Source of the DNA: Vandiemenella viatica
Lineage: Eukaryota; Arthropoda; Insecta; Orthoptera; Morabidae
NCBI GenBank assembly: GCA_031002005.1
Contig: CM061921.1
Location: 144,803,283 to 144,867,282 of the forward strand
DNA length: 64,000 nt
Reading direction: 5' to 3'
In this document: piece by piece, positions 1 to 11,699 of the stretch
How positions within the stretch are numbered: the stretch's first letter is position 1
Layout of the letters: every line of letters begins with the position of its first letter
The notes under the pieces: generated by a model
Database searches by the model: none
The model's input: the letters and a program-made list of their open reading frames with translations, nothing else
Told to the model about the DNA's origin: nothing
Position numbers and translations under genes: made by a program

Positions 1-60
1 CTGTGGATTTGTATGAAGAACCAACAAACATATGTACATACATTCATCTTTATATATATA
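1..60 (+). repeat. LINE 3'-end fragment (RTE-like tail), copy 1
   Basis: The stretch has a tail reading 'tttgtatgaagaac', an ACAAACAT run and a TATATATA end. It is repeated almost exactly at 539-595. Short AT-microsatellite tails of this kind are typical of RTE-like LINE 3' ends. No coding part is visible, so the family is inferred from the tail alone. Confidence 0.4.
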
Positions 61-229
61 GAAGATATTACTGCAGATCTCACACACACTGACTGCAAAT
101 CACCCTTGAGGGATTAGTGTAACGTAAAAAAGTGTACAGCATTGCAAGACTACCTACGAATTGCCTCGCATTGCACCCGTAACTTTGTGATATCTACAGT
201 TTAACATTAAATTCGAATAACCGACGGTC

Positions 230-357
230 CAGGCGTGACTCTTACGATCAAAAACAATTTTTAAAATCTTGGTCTCCACGGGAATTTGAAACCGAGACCA
301 CGACCCAAACATTAGTAAGCCAGCGCTTTAAGCACTGAGCCAGCTGACCACTACACG
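230..357 (-). mobile_element. tRNA-derived SINE head (second SINE family)
   Basis: Read on the minus strand this has pol III promoter boxes in the right order. An A-box-like TGGCTCAGTGCTT lies at 330-342 and a B-box-like GGTTTCAAATTCC at 281-293. Spacing is about that of a tRNA gene, but the body does not fold as a clean cloverleaf and lacks a clear acceptor stem. It is best read as a tRNA-derived SINE head sitting between two LINE tail copies. It differs from the SINE that is abundant elsewhere in the window. Confidence 0.5.
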
Positions 358-360
358 GAA

Positions 361-600
361 AAACAGTACAGAGACCTACATATCCAACGTGTCTGTCTAT
401 CACCATTCAGTAATATTTCGAAATTATTAGACAACATGTATTATTTATAAAGATAATTTTTCAACCGAATGTAGACACTATTTTTCTCCTTGTTTCAAAG
501 GATAAGTGTGCAAAGTTTCATCAAGATGGGATGAAAACTGTGGATTTGTATGAAGAACAAACAAACATACATTCATCTTTATATATATAGATATCTAATA
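361..600 (+). repeat. LINE 3'UTR and tail (RTE-like), copy 2
   Basis: The segment ends with the same tail as bases 1-60 (CTGTGGATTTGTATGAAGAA, then ACAAACAT and TATATATA). It is preceded by 'gtttcatcaagatggga', a sequence style seen in RTE-like LINE 3' ends. It is non-coding here. The near-identical tails around the SINE at 230-357 suggest either two insertions of one family or one copy split by the SINE. Confidence 0.4.
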
Positions 601-2114
601 ACAAATGAGTGAGAGGATGAATTTTCACAGTTTTGTCATCCATTTTAATCAATGTAAAATTAGCTACAAATTCATAATGATGAAACCATCCAAAAAAAAC
701 AGTAATAATCATTGACAGTGAAATAAAACTATGTTGTCTTTCAAATAAAATAACTAATTGTAGTGTGGGAAAATACTAATACAAATTTAGAGTTTTATCC
801 AAGTGAAAACAGATCTAGTGAGTAATAATAACAGTAATAAATAATCAGTCCTTAAAAAATCTAATTGAGTATCGGTCTTGAAATGTCCGAAATAGAAAGT
901 AAACACTTTGCAGTTATGTTAAAAAAAAAGGAGAAGATTAAATGATTTGATTTGTAGGTGCAAGTAGTAATAACACCATGAGTTTAATTCTCTTGCTATC
1001 AGTGATCCACCAGTCATTTGCTAATAAAGGACCTTCTTTTAAACTTTCTATGTTATCATTGCAAAAAGTTAATAAGGGTTAATTTTTTTACCTTCTCATT
1101 AATGGAGCTATTTCATGTTCTTGGCTATCAAATAACCAACTGTTTGGCTCTTTACAGCCCAAAAAGTAGACTGGAATATCTGTAAATTTAAATTGGTGCC
1201 AGAAAGGCCCAATTAAAGATGTAGCAGCAAAGGGGTATATAACAAGAAGACTTGCTTCATGTATCTGTTTCAAGGAGGCTACAGGGGCTTTGCTGAAGCA
1301 GAAATTTCACACTTCAAGAACAAAATATGGCAACTGAACTTCAGCATTGAATCTGCACAAATGGTAACTCAGCATTTGACAAACTGTTCTCTGTGCTACC
1401 AGCAAAAGTTCTTTTGCTACCACTACTGAAGAAAATTGATGGCAAAGCTTATCAGTAAATTAGTCTTATACTTATGTTGGCCACTTCACACATATTTAGA
1501 TCTGTGTTAACAGTTCTTAGATACCAACTTTATGTTTTGTGATTGCACTCAGAAAATATATTGTGCTGTTAAATTACGATTTAGTTAAATCTTTATTCAT
1601 AAAAAAAATACACATTACCATTCATTTACCTCACCTCAGTAATAGTGGAAAATAAAATCACAAGGACTCAGTGATAACTTTTTTGGTTTTGACGCTTGAG
1701 CCAGATCACACAAACACTCTGTCTTTTCTCTATCAGACTTAAAAATTGTGTACTTTTATAAGGTTAAACCGTAGTTGGCAGATATAAACCTATTCTTTTC
1801 TCCGTCTACTCTATCATTGTAAGAATTGTGTGGCTCATCATTGTAACAGTGCATATATTTTTCTACGCCAGCCTGAAATTGTGATACTAAAATCAAATAT
1901 AAATGTTGTATCAGGCAAATCATTCCTATTTCTTGTAATTCTGGTATTTCCTGACCAATACACATTCTCATTTCAATAAAATACAGTTTCAAAATGCACC
2001 CACAGCAATAGTGTCTTTTCAATACGGATGAAAGAGTCATTAATGTTAATTATTACCTTGTAGTTGTATTAAAAATTTATTTGAGAGGGATATGCAGTGT
2101 TCAGTTCTCCTGAA
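601..2114. other. AT-rich sequence, nothing recognised
   Basis: Only short stop-broken frames are present. No exon-like frame, RNA gene or clear repeat was recognised. Confidence 0.5.
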
Positions 2115-2197
2115 ACTGAGTGTGGTGCGTGAGCAGTTAATTCTTACGCTTGTCATTCAGGAGGATGAGGTTTGATCTCTTGTCCAGCCGTTCAGAT
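2115..2197 (+). mobile_element. SINE head fragment (tRNA-derived)
   Basis: This is a decayed head of the SINE family repeated through the window: 'gagtgtggtgcgtgagcag', then 'tcattcaggaggatgaggttt' in place of the B box, then the CCAGCCGTTCAGAT junction. The body downstream is missing, so the copy is truncated after the tRNA-like part. Confidence 0.55.
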
Positions 2198-4420
2198 GTC
2201 AGATAGTGGATGATATCTTGAGGAACTGAGTTAGTTATTATATGAGCTTAATTTTGAGAGTGTTGGGAAATATAGACCAGAGACTGAGTAAATGAGGACC
2301 ATTGTTAACAGCAAGCGGATATTAGGATATTTTTCTTTTTATTTGTTAGTTCAATAAGCTATTTTCAGTCATAAGCTAATGAGGCCTCTAATACTCATGA
2401 GGTTTTTTTGCCTTGTCAACGTCAGGCTCATTAGAGGAAGTTTAGTACTGATCATTATGAATATTTTTCTCTCGTAGCTGTGTAATTGATATTGTTTGTG
2501 TTCCTCAGTGGAAAGTGTTAGACTGATTGAAATGTAAACAACAGATTTTTGCACCAGTTGTGAAAGTTTTATTGAACATGAATTCAAATCAAAAATGATG
2601 TGTAGGTAGATAGTGATATTAGCTTCAATCACTTTACATAGAATTATGATAATAGTGGAATGTAAAGGATTTTAGGTGATGGAAATATTGAAGGATAGTG
2701 AAAGTAGACCCATTATTTGCCACAGATGAAGGAAGGAGGACAAGGACAAACACAAAAAATGGATGAACACATTTCACAATATTTCAGTTAAAAATCTGAT
2801 TGCCTAACTCATTTATGTGGTAAGTCTCAGTGTATACACATCCTCTTTTACCATATGGCTCATCTCTGTATATGAATAAGGTTTTAAACCAAAATATTGT
2901 GAAATATGTTCATCCCCTTATTTTATCTTCATTGCTGCCATCCTACCTTGATCTGTGATAAATGATAAGTACTCTTTCTATATACTTCATCATTTCCTGT
3001 ACATAATTTGTAGTAAAAAAAAAACAACAACACACACACACACCCCAATGGAGACAATATTTGGTTTGTTTTGAGTGTGAGTGAGTTTGATGAAGTATGG
3101 ATGAATTTTATTGCTTGACTAATAACAGGAATTATTCTCGTAGGCAAAATTGGTTCAAGTGAACAGATTTACTTGTAAAATAGCTCATTATATCCGTATA
3201 TGACAAGTGTGCAGTGTGTGACATTGATTATTAATTACATTCTTATTGATTTTAGGAGCTTTGCATTTGACTGATTTTCTTTACTATTTGAAGGGTTTAT
3301 ACAGGTTTCAGTGTTGTTCATTATTTGATTGAAGAAATCTTTTATTTGTGATTCCTGTGCTGATTTGTATTTCCAATAATTTGTTCATATCCACTAATTT
3401 AAGTCATCTTCTTGCTATGTTATTCAATTCCTTTATAATTCACGGTTATTATTAAAATGGAAGCCTTCAATTAGGATGCTAAGAAACCAGTCTACTGTGA
3501 TGAGTGTGATGTTCTTTCCAAAGGAAGTCAGTTTGTTAAAAATATTTCTGATACATTGGTAAGCATTTGTCCTTTAACTGAGAAGAAAACTTTAAATTTT
3601 AATTAATGTCTTCTTATACCCCTCCATCTTTTAAAGTTTTTATTACAATTAGAATAATTATTATTAGTACGAAGTGTGTGGTTGCATTAATTAACTGAAA
3701 GGCAGTGAGTTTTTTTTTTTTTTTTTAAATCATTCTCATTGTTTCTTCAATTTGTGGAGCAATGATCAGTGCTGTTGACAATGATCTTGTCAGAGAATGA
3801 GTTTACTTTCTGCACTTACAGTATAAAGACTTACTAACTTTCTCTAGTGCAGACTATTGAAATAATTTTTATGCATCATGTATTAATGTAACCCAAAAAG
3901 CTAAACTTTTTGAATAAATTATCACCAGAGCTAACTGTAGGATGTCATTGCCACTTTTAACCGATGATTTCAAACTTGCACGTCTTAAAAATGCAATGCA
4001 TCATGGTGTGTGGATTAATGGCTAGGGCAACTGACAAAAAATTTGATTGTTGGGAGTCAAATCCTTGTAAAGTATAGTTGTTTTAATCAGAAGTTAACAA
4101 CTGGAATGGCATCCCTTGCCTGTTCAGCCTGTTACCAAATGAATACCAGACTATGCTAAGCAAGTAACTCAATTGGATCAACCACCCATTTGCATTCTGT
4201 TGCGTAGGTCATCTAGAATCCAGTTAATTTTTACAGTTAATCGGTTTGAACAGAATTTTTTCAATAGATTTATATGTTGTTGATTACTTTTGTGTGAATA
4301 CTATTTAAAATTAATATATTTTTGTTACTATTCAGTAAAGTATATCTACAAAAGTTGCCTAAATATTATCAGTCCAATAGTCAAAGGGTCACATTAACAG
4401 ATTAAATTTTTGTTCTCAGA
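2198..4420. other. AT-rich sequence with minor repeats
   Basis: No gene is seen. A CA microsatellite lies at about 3024-3044 and T-runs at 3712-3726. Bases 2868-2912 carry the Penelope-type tail motif described separately. Confidence 0.5.
2868..2912 (+). repeat. Penelope-like element tail fragment
   Basis: The string TGAATAAGGTTTTAAACC followed by AAAATATTGTG matches the tail motif of other Penelope-like pieces in the window, at 18818-18850, 26111-26140 and 43668-43690. It is the only recognisable piece here, so the assignment rests on within-window similarity. Confidence 0.45.
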
Positions 4421-4628
4421 CCGAGCTTGGTGCATGAGGTGTAACATTTGGGAGGACATTGATTCGAATCACTCTTTGGCCTTCCAGATTTCGGTTTTCC
4501 AAAATCACTCCATACAAATTCTGAGATGGTTCCTTCAAAAGGCCATGGCTGGATTCCTTCCCATTCCTTGCCCCCTAGTCCTTTCCCACCTCTAATGACC
4601 TCAGCGTTGATGAGGCATAAAGCCATAA
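4421..4628 (+). mobile_element. SINE, tRNA-derived, near full length
   Basis: The head reads CCGAGCTTGGTGCATGAG and the B-box region GATTCGAATC. The body has GGTTTTCCAAAATCACTCC and 'aaaggccatggctg'. The tail has 'tctaatgacctcagcgttga' and ends at GAGGCATAAAGCC. The same order of blocks recurs in about ten other copies here. The short open frames across it on both strands are by-products and not genes. Confidence 0.8.
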
Positions 4629-5329
4629 AAAAATAAAGTTCTCAGCATGATCTCCACTAATTTTATTAAATTTATTACTGTAGCTACATCCATGATTCCA
4701 TTGTTATCTACAGTGGCGGTTCTGAATTGTCACTATCTCAAACTGGCTGGTTTGTGTGTTCAACTGTTATTAAAAGGGATTATTATCAGGTACAGTGTGT
4801 TGATGAAGCACAGTGTCTTCTTTGCAAAGCCATTATTATTTAATTAATCTTTTTATCTGCTTTCCACTGCTGGAATAATGTCACCTCAAAAGACCTAGGT
4901 GTAGTTGAAGTTTATGGCTTGTAGGTTCTTTTGATGTATCATCTATACCAGACCGCTCACAATATTTGTTGATACTGGTAGGAAACTTATAAATGGTAGT
5001 ACCACATGTACTCTTGTTAAATATAAAACATAACCTGGTGGTAAAATAGTTAATCTGTTGGAATGACATTTAGGAGGACCATGGGAATCAGTCTAGGCTC
5101 AGCAGTTCATATTTCAGTTCTCCAAACACTTCTGAAATCAGTTTGGACAAATGCAAGGACTGTTCCTTAATACAGGGCTTTGATGCTTGCTCAGTGACCG
5201 TGAAAATCCCAGTAAACAATATGGCAAGCCAGGTTCTGTTGCCACCCATAGTCAGTCCGCTAGCAGCATTTAAAGGAAGAGGTGTGGATTTGTCTTGCTA
5301 GTTAATGACAAATGTTGAACTAGAGCAGC
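4629..5329. other. No gene recognised
   Basis: AT-rich sequence. Bases 5068-5200 vaguely follow the SINE order (AGGAGGACC, then a GTTCTCC..AAATCAG block, then TGTTCCTTAA) but are too decayed to call. Confidence 0.4.
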
Positions 5330-6250
5330 TTATCAGTGTGAAATTTCTGTTAAACTGAAGAAATGAGTGAGTGAGTATTCAAAACTATTGCCAGTGGCTT
5401 ACAGTTATAATTTAATGTTACATATGCATCGTGTGTTTGAATGGCACAAGATATTACAATTGCTTGGATTTCCCTGCAGCAAAAACTGAGCACACTATTA
5501 TGAAACATACTAATGAAATTGTCCACAATGTTTGCTGAGTAAGTATTTGGACGATAGCAGATATGCTCAGCATTGATGAAGAGTCTGTGTGATAAATTTT
5601 CCATGACCACTTGACCATCCACAAAGACTGTGCAACATTGGTTCTGAAAAACTTCACTCAGGAGCAAAAAGACATTCAGAAATACATGCTTCATGGAACA
5701 AATCACAATGGATCCTGACCTTCTGGAAAAGATCATCACATATGATGAGATGCAGATTTTCTTGTATAATCCTGAAACAAAGATTCAGTCCACACTCTGG
5801 AAAACTCCCATGACTTCATGGATGGAGAAGGCAAGAATTATCAAGTTGATGATGATGTCAGTGGTGTTGTCTTTGTAGAATGAGTACCATAGGGTCAGCC
5901 AGTTGATCAGGAATATTATATCATGGTTTTGGTCAAGCTGAGACAACAAATGAGGAAGAAGAGGCTTGAGCATTTGAAGAACATATGCATTCTGCATCAG
6001 AACAATGCTCCTGTTCACCGTACAATGTCAGTGCGGTAGTTTCTGGCCAATAAGGAAATCACAGTGCTGGATTTCCCCTCCCCCCTCATCTATTTATCAG
6101 TTTTAGCTCCTTTCTGCTTTTGCCTGCTTCATAAGGTAAAATCCAGTTTGTGGGAAATCAATTTACAAATTGTGGACAAGGTCAAGAGTAAAATGGCAAA
6201 GATACTGAAGAGGTTGATACAGGATGACTTCCAGCATTGCTTTCAATAGT
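5330..6250 (+). pseudogene. Mariner-type transposase, dead
   Basis: Joining the frames by eye gives recognisable mariner transposase blocks in order. These are RVFEWHK (about 5430), an HTH-like 'TIADMLSIDEESV' (about 5550), 'KNFTQEQKD' (about 5648), 'LLEKIITYDEMQIFLYNPET' (about 5720, first catalytic Asp region), and 'HQNNAPVHRTMSVR' (about 5997). The C-terminal end is 'FQHCFQ' (6231-6248). In the NNAPVH block the family's catalytic Asp (DNAPAH) is replaced by Asn. Several frameshifts and in-frame stops break it. Mariner transposases cut and paste the element in the nucleus at TA sites; this one cannot. I did not find convincing terminal inverted repeats. Confidence 0.75.
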
Positions 6251-7296
6251 AGAAACTATGTGTCCAGTGTTGTATAGGTAGGTAGGGGAGAGTATGTTCA
6301 AGTTAATAAACAATAATTTGTAATATTGTAACAGTAGATACAGTGTACAAACCTTTCTCAGGCCTCCCACCATGGGAGGACATCAATTTGATGCAATGTT
6401 TAGTACTCTGACTTCACCTTCAAACAAAGAAAATTCTTTGTGTTATTATATAAATTTGTTCATCATAGATTATGGAGAATGCTGTAAATGGAATACTATC
6501 TAGATCTGTTGCTTGTTGACATACATCTTCTGAGGCACCTGCCACACACCCTTAAATAATAATTAACAATAATAAAATCTAGAAGTATGGAAGATCATAA
6601 AGATGGATCAAATTTCTAAGGCGTTGCAACCTCTTTATCAAATGTTTAATGGTAATAACATAAATGATGGACCATTTGAAAAAGTAATGCTGTTTAACAC
6701 CTCAGTATGACTGGAGAGCTTGATAGGTCCAATCCTTACAGTATAGAGTTTAAGTAATGATGCACTGCTGATTGAAATATTGATATGTGGGCAGGCTGTT
6801 TCATGAAGTTTGAGAAGCTCTTGGAGTTCACAGTTACATATTTGGAAACATCTTAGTGGATCTGTATACCAAGGAATTTCTTAAGGCCTGTGGATCCATT
6901 GAAGCAACTATGAACAGCAAATAATGAAAAGGGGGAAAAATTCTTCATGAGACTGGTACCTTCAGATTGACACTCCAAATCTGCAAAAATACCTTCCAAG
7001 GTTGGTTTCATTTTTTTTTTTTTTTCCACTGCAAATTCATGTGACAAACATAGCACTCTAAAACATATAAGAAGGCTTGCTGGAATATGGCAGCAGTTGC
7101 TCACGTCCACAGATATATATTAACTGCTCAGGATTTTTTTCAGTTTGGACTGAGGGCCCTCGTGTATATAGACCAACAAAAATACACACACAATTACAAG
7201 CTCAAGAGGACATGTAAGGTGTAACATTAAAGTATCACCAAGATATTGGACCTTATTATTCAGCTTCCCCAAGTGGTCTTGCATTTGATCACAGAT
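6251..7296. other. No gene recognised
   Basis: AT-rich sequence with only short chance frames. A T-run lies at 7011-7025. Confidence 0.45.
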
Positions 7297-7860
7297 GATA
7301 TAATTTAAAGTGTTTAGTCTTCTTTTGTTTCATCTTTGAATATTTGTTTAGCAGCCCCAGTAGTCAGTCGTTCTTCGGCAGCCGTTACGTGAGGCAGTGC
7401 TTTCTGTGGTGATATAATTTAAAGTGTTTAGTTTTCTTTTGTTTCATCTTTGCGTATTTGTTTAGCAGCCCCAGTAGTCAGACGTTTTTCGGCAGCCGTT
7501 ACGGGGAATAGTGCCTTCTGTGATAGTTTTAATGCAAAGAGTGTGGTTAGCTTCGTCTCTGTATAGTTGTTAATCAGTAGCAGCAGCCATCGTCGGAACC
7601 GTTACGTGACGTGGTACCTCTAGTGATAATTCACTTGAAAGTGTGTAGTTAGTTGTAGCTTCGTCCTTGCATATTAGTTTGTCAGTAGCAGCAGCTGCAG
7701 TCGTTGGTCGGAATCGTTACGTGAAGTAGTACCTCCAGTGCAAATTTAATTTAAAGTGCGTAGTTAGCGTAAGTTTCGTCTTTGTACATTTGGTTATTGA
7801 CAAAAGGCCTCCTACTGAGAACGCATAGTGAGACCGTTTTTTCTCGTGTACTCCTTAGTT
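7297..7860 (+). repeat. Tandem monomers of a LINE 5'UTR (about 5 units)
   Basis: Units of about 103-114 bp start near 7297, 7411, 7521, 7624 and 7737. Each has an AATTTAAAGTGT-like start, a GTTTCATCTTTG or GCTTCGTCTTTG block, a TTTGTTTAGCAGC or GTCAGTAGCAGCAG block and a GCCGTTACGTGA block. The first two units are nearly identical and the later ones diverge. They end directly before ORF1 of the CR1-type LINE, which suggests repeated promoter monomers. Confidence 0.7.
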
Positions 7861-7879
7861 TTGCTTTCTGTAAGGTAGT

Positions 7880-8851
7880 ATGTGTAGGGACTGTGGTTGT
7901 TGTGTGCAGACGCAGGCTGAGGTGACTGACCTGCGCACCCAGCTTGCAGCTTTGGTAACAAGAGTTACACAGCTGGAAGCTGCCGCAAGTGAGTGCAGTA
8001 GATGCGGTATTGGTGACCCTGTAGACGCTGATCGGCTCGCAGGTTCTCCCATACCAGTCATCGAACCTGCAGTCCAGGCCGAGATGTCGGAATCTATGCG
8101 GCCGTCGCCTAGTGGTGGCTGGCGTGTGGTGTCTGGACGTCGACGGCGCATGCGGGGGCAGTCGGGCAAGCTTGATACCCAAGAAGGCGAGCTTGTACAT
8201 CTGTCCAATCGGTTTGACGCATTGTCTGGATCTGATTCAGTCCTGCAATCATCGGCCTGTGAGTTGGCAGCCCCACAGCCCGCTAAGTCTGGGCAACTGC
8301 AGAAGGGGGTTTTAGTGGTCGGTAGCTCCAACGTTAGGCGATTTATTGAACCCCTTAGGGAAATGGCGAAGAGGTCGGGGATGAATTCCTGTATCCATTC
8401 ATTGTGTATTCCGGGGGGTCTGATCCGAGATGTGGAACAGGCCATCCCGGATGCCATTGAACGGACGGGGTGCAGCCAGCTGTGGATTGTAGCTCATGTC
8501 GGCACCAATGATGCTTGCCGCCTAGGGTCGGAGGTTATCCTCTCGTCCTTTGGGCGACTTGCAGAAAGGGTGAATTCTGTGGCCATTGGCCGCAAGATTT
8601 CGGCTGAGCTATCCATCTGCAGCATTGTCGATAGGACTGACTGTGGACCTCTGGTTCAGAGCCGTGTTGAGGGGCTGAACCAGAGATTACGGCACTTCTG
8701 TGATAGTCATGGCTGCAGATTCCTTGATCTTCACCCTAGGGTTGAGTCTTGTAGGAATCCCTTGGATAGATCAGGGGTGCACTACACACGGGAATCGGCT
8801 ACACGGGTGGCAGGGGCCGTGTGGAGTGCATTGGGGGGTTTTTTAGGCTGA
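7880..8851 (+). CDS. LINE ORF1: putative coiled-coil plus SGNH/GDSL esterase-like protein
   Basis: An intact 323-residue frame. The N-terminus has a Cys cluster (MCRDCGCC), then a leucine-heptad stretch (residues about 13-40) that could form a coiled coil. From about residue 143 the sequence looks like an SGNH hydrolase: block I 'VLVVGSSNVRR', the 'VAHVGTNDA' block (residues about 207-215) and a C-terminal 'RSGVHYT' block with the likely His. Esterase ORF1 proteins are known in CR1-group LINEs, where they are thought to act in the RNP. In block I the usual Asp-Ser is Ser-Ser-Asn, so catalysis is uncertain. The frame is open while ORF2 is broken. The 3' end overlaps the ORF2 start at 8821. Confidence 0.75.
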   Translation: MCRDCGCCVQTQAEVTDLRTQLAALVTRVTQLEAAASECSRCGIGDPVDADRLAGSPIPVIEPAVQAEMSESMRPSPSGGWRVVSGRRRRMRGQSGKLDTQEGELVHLSNRFDALSGSDSVLQSSACELAAPQPAKSGQLQKGVLVVGSSNVRRFIEPLREMAKRSGMNSCIHSLCIPGGLIRDVEQAIPDAIERTGCSQLWIVAHVGTNDACRLGSEVILSSFGRLAERVNSVAIGRKISAELSICSIVDRTDCGPLVQSRVEGLNQRLRHFCDSHGCRFLDLHPRVESCRNPLDRSGVHYTRESATRVAGAVWSALGGFLG

Positions 8852-9441
8852 GGGAAGACGACCCTGAGGAGGAAATTCAGTTGCGGACAGCCAAGATAAA
8901 TTCAGCACCGCGTGTTAGGGGTAGCTTAAAAGAATCCCGAACATTAAAAGTTCTAGTAGTTAACTGCAGGAGTGTTTGTAATAAACAGCTTGAACTCGAA
9001 AACGTTATTCGTAGTGCAGATGCTGATATCGTATTAGGCACAGAAAGTTGGTTAAAACCGGATATAAGTTCCGGCGAAATTTTTAATAGTAACATGAACA
9101 TTTTCCGTAAGGATAGGTTGCATTCCCAAGGAGGTGGTGTATTTATAGCTGTTAGTAAGTACCTCCCATGTAGCGAAATAGATGTCCATACTGTCTGCGA
9201 AATCATATGGATCAAGCTCAACGTAGCTAGGACAAAACTTGTGATAGGCTCGTTCTATCGTCCACCCGATGCAAGCGTAAATATTGCCGAGGCCTTGAGA
9301 AATAGTGTAAATAATATTGCACGGCAATTTCCGGACCATACAATAATGCTAGGAGGTGACTTAACTTGCCTGATATCGACTGGACTAATTACGTTCACGT
9401 TACTGGGGGCAGGGATAAAGCAGCTTGCGAAATCATTCTAG
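8821..9441 (+). pseudogene. LINE ORF2 N-terminal part: AP-like endonuclease
   Basis: The frame overlaps the end of ORF1 by 31 bases in another frame. From about residue 41 it reads as a LINE endonuclease: 'LKVLVVNCRSVCNK', 'ADIVLGTESWL' (metal-binding Glu of the TESWL block), 'GGGVFIAVSK' and 'VIGSFYRPP', then 'HTIMLGGDL'. A frameshift right after GGDL (about 9360) throws it into a stop at 9441. The rest of the endonuclease (SDHKAV at about 9580) lies in another frame, with an added stop near 9488. The enzyme nicks target DNA to prime reverse transcription; it is inactive here. Confidence 0.75.
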
Positions 9442-9681
9442 ACCTCTTCTCAGATCACCATCTTGAACAGCTCGTAACTGAACCAATGTGATGCACTCAA
9501 CGGTAATGAAATATTTTAGATATAGTTGTTACAAATAGGCCCGAACTATTCACGGATATTTCTACCACCGCAGGAATAAGTGATCACAAAGCTGTAATTG
9601 CTACAGTAAAACTAACAGAAAGAGAAAGAGAGGATCGTTTTACAGATTCGAAAAGGCTTCAAAGAGTGTTTTAGAGCGTAT

Positions 9682-10458
9682 TTGAGGCATAATTACCACA
9701 CCTTCTTGGTAGCAGGAGGCACCGTTGAAGAGAGGTGGCATCGATTCCTACATATACTTGGGGAAGGTATGAACTTGCATATACCCCAACGGACAATCAG
9801 GGAAGAGAACGATCTCCCATGGTACACACGGGAGATTAAAAGGTTACTCAAGAAGCAAAGGAAGATACATGCACGATCAAAAAGGACGATGCATCGGACT
9901 GATTTAGATAAGTTAGAGGAGATAAGGGGACGTGTTAAGAATGCGATGCGTGAGGCATTTAATAACTTTCGTGAAAATTCTCTCTCTAAGAGCCTCACTG
10001 AAAACCCTAAGAAATTTTGGTCGTATGTAAAAAAAGTTAGTTGTAGTGGGAACAATAAGCCAGTTCTAATAAAAGACGGATGGGAGGTTGAAGACAGCCG
10101 CGACAAGGCTACCTTATTTAACACCGAATTCAAAAATTCATTCACGCAAGAAAACTTGGAAAACATCCCCACTTTACCACATCGTGTGGAAATAGAGATG
10201 GATCCGATAGAAATTGATAGCGTAGGAATTGTAAAGCAATTAAAACTCCTGAAGTGGGGTAAAGCGCCGGGTCCCGATGGTATACCGGTAAGAGTATTTT
10301 CTGAATACGCGGAGGATATTGAACCATTTCTGTCAGATATATTCCGTAAATCACTAGAAGAGAGAAAAGTACCTTCTAGCTGGAAGATAGCCCAGGTAAT
10401 TCCCGTTTTTAAGAAAGGAGATCGGAGTGATCTAGGAATTATCGACCCATATCTCTAA
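9682..10458 (+). pseudogene. LINE ORF2 central part: linker and start of reverse transcriptase
   Basis: A 258-residue frame. It carries the basic linker 'LPWYTREIKRLLKKQRK', 'NPKKFWSYVKK', and then the reverse transcriptase start 'KWGKAPGPDGIPVRV' and 'SSWKIAQVIPVFKKGDRSD'. These blocks are typical of the CR1/jockey RT. A frameshift at about 10430-10440 ends the frame. The continuation (RPISLISV block, then 'CQHGFRKK') lies in the next frames. Confidence 0.75.
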
Positions 10459-11653
10459 TATCGGTCTGCAGCAGAATTCTGGAACATGTCATATGCTCGA
10501 ACATAATGAAGTTTCTAGATGAGAACGAGTTACTTACACCATGCCAACACGGATTTCGGAAGAAGCGATTGTGTGAAACACAATTGGCCCTATTTTCCCA
10601 CGATATAATGAAAGTTATCGATGCAGGTTCGCAAGTTGATGCGGTTTTTTTTGGATTTTCAGAAAGCTTTTGATTCTGTGCCACACAACCGACTTTTGGC
10701 GAAGATTCGAGCTTACGGTATTTCGGCTCAGATTTGCGAGTGGATACGTGATTTTCTAACTGGTCGAATCACAGTATGTCGTTGTTGACGGGGAAGCCTC
10801 ATCTAAGATAAATGTTACTTCGGGCGTTCCTCAGGGAAGTGTAATAGGTCCACTTCTTTTCTTAATATTTATAAACGATCTAGGTGACAACGTCAAATGC
10901 TGGTTGCGATTGTTTGCCGACGATGCGGTTATCTATAGGGAAATAAGGTGCTCCGACGACTGCTTAGAAATTCAGCGTGATTTGGATGCTATTTTCGATT
11001 GGTGCCGTAAATGGCAGCTTACACTTAATTGCAAAAAGTGCAAGGCAATGCGGATAAGTAACAAGAAGAATCAGTTTGTTCACGAGTACAAAATAAACAA
11101 TTCAGCCTGTTGACACGGTTGATTCCGTGAAGTATCTGGGGTGATAGTACAAAGCAACATGAAATGGGACATGCACATAACTTCCGTCGTAGGCAAGGCT
11201 AATTCTAAATTACGATTCATAGGTCGTATTTTGAGGAATTGTAATGCTCATACAAAGGAGATAGCGTATAGAACACTAGTGCGTCCGCATCTGGATTACT
11301 GTTGTGGGGTTTGGGATCCGTATCGCAAGGTTCTGATTGACTCAGTTGAGAGGGTGCAGAGGAGAGCCGCTAGATTCGTGACTTGTTGTTACAGCCCTTA
11401 TGAAAGCGTCACAGAATTGATACATAGATTGGGCTGGGATAGTTTGGAAGACAGACGACGTAGCTTGCGTTCGAATTTATTGGAGAATATGCGAAAAAAT
11501 TTAAATTTCGAGTGCAATGAAATACTTCTTCCGCCAACCTATTTAGGTCGCAATGACCGGAGGGATAAGATTAGAGAAATAAGATGCCGTACTGATACTT
11601 ATATGTATTCCTTCTTTCCTCGCACTATTCGGGATTGGAATGGGCGGGTTTAG
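10459..11653 (+). pseudogene. LINE ORF2 C-terminal part: RT catalytic core and thumb
   Basis: Three frames carry the remainder. 'DFQKAFDSVPHN' (about 10655-10690) holds the first catalytic Asp, and the run of eight T just before it (about 10644) is a likely insertion error. 'SGVPQGSVIGPLLF' lies at about 10820-10860 and 'LFADDAVIY' with the FADD pair at 10913-10924. A further shift near 11110 precedes the thumb region (10904-11113 joins 11141-11653), ending in 'SFFPRTIRDWNG'. All catalytic blocks are visible, so decay is recent relative to most copies. Confidence 0.75.
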
Positions 11654-11699
11654 GATTGGTGCTTAGCACCCTCTGCCACCCACAATGTTTGTGATTTGC

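Noticed and set aside
5068..5200. Possible SINE copy
   Set aside because: Only loose resemblance in block order; too decayed to support.
7855..8457. 200-residue minus-strand frame opposite LINE ORF1
   Set aside because: Antisense shadow of a GC-rich coding region; no motif, while the plus frame has clear LINE ORF1 features.
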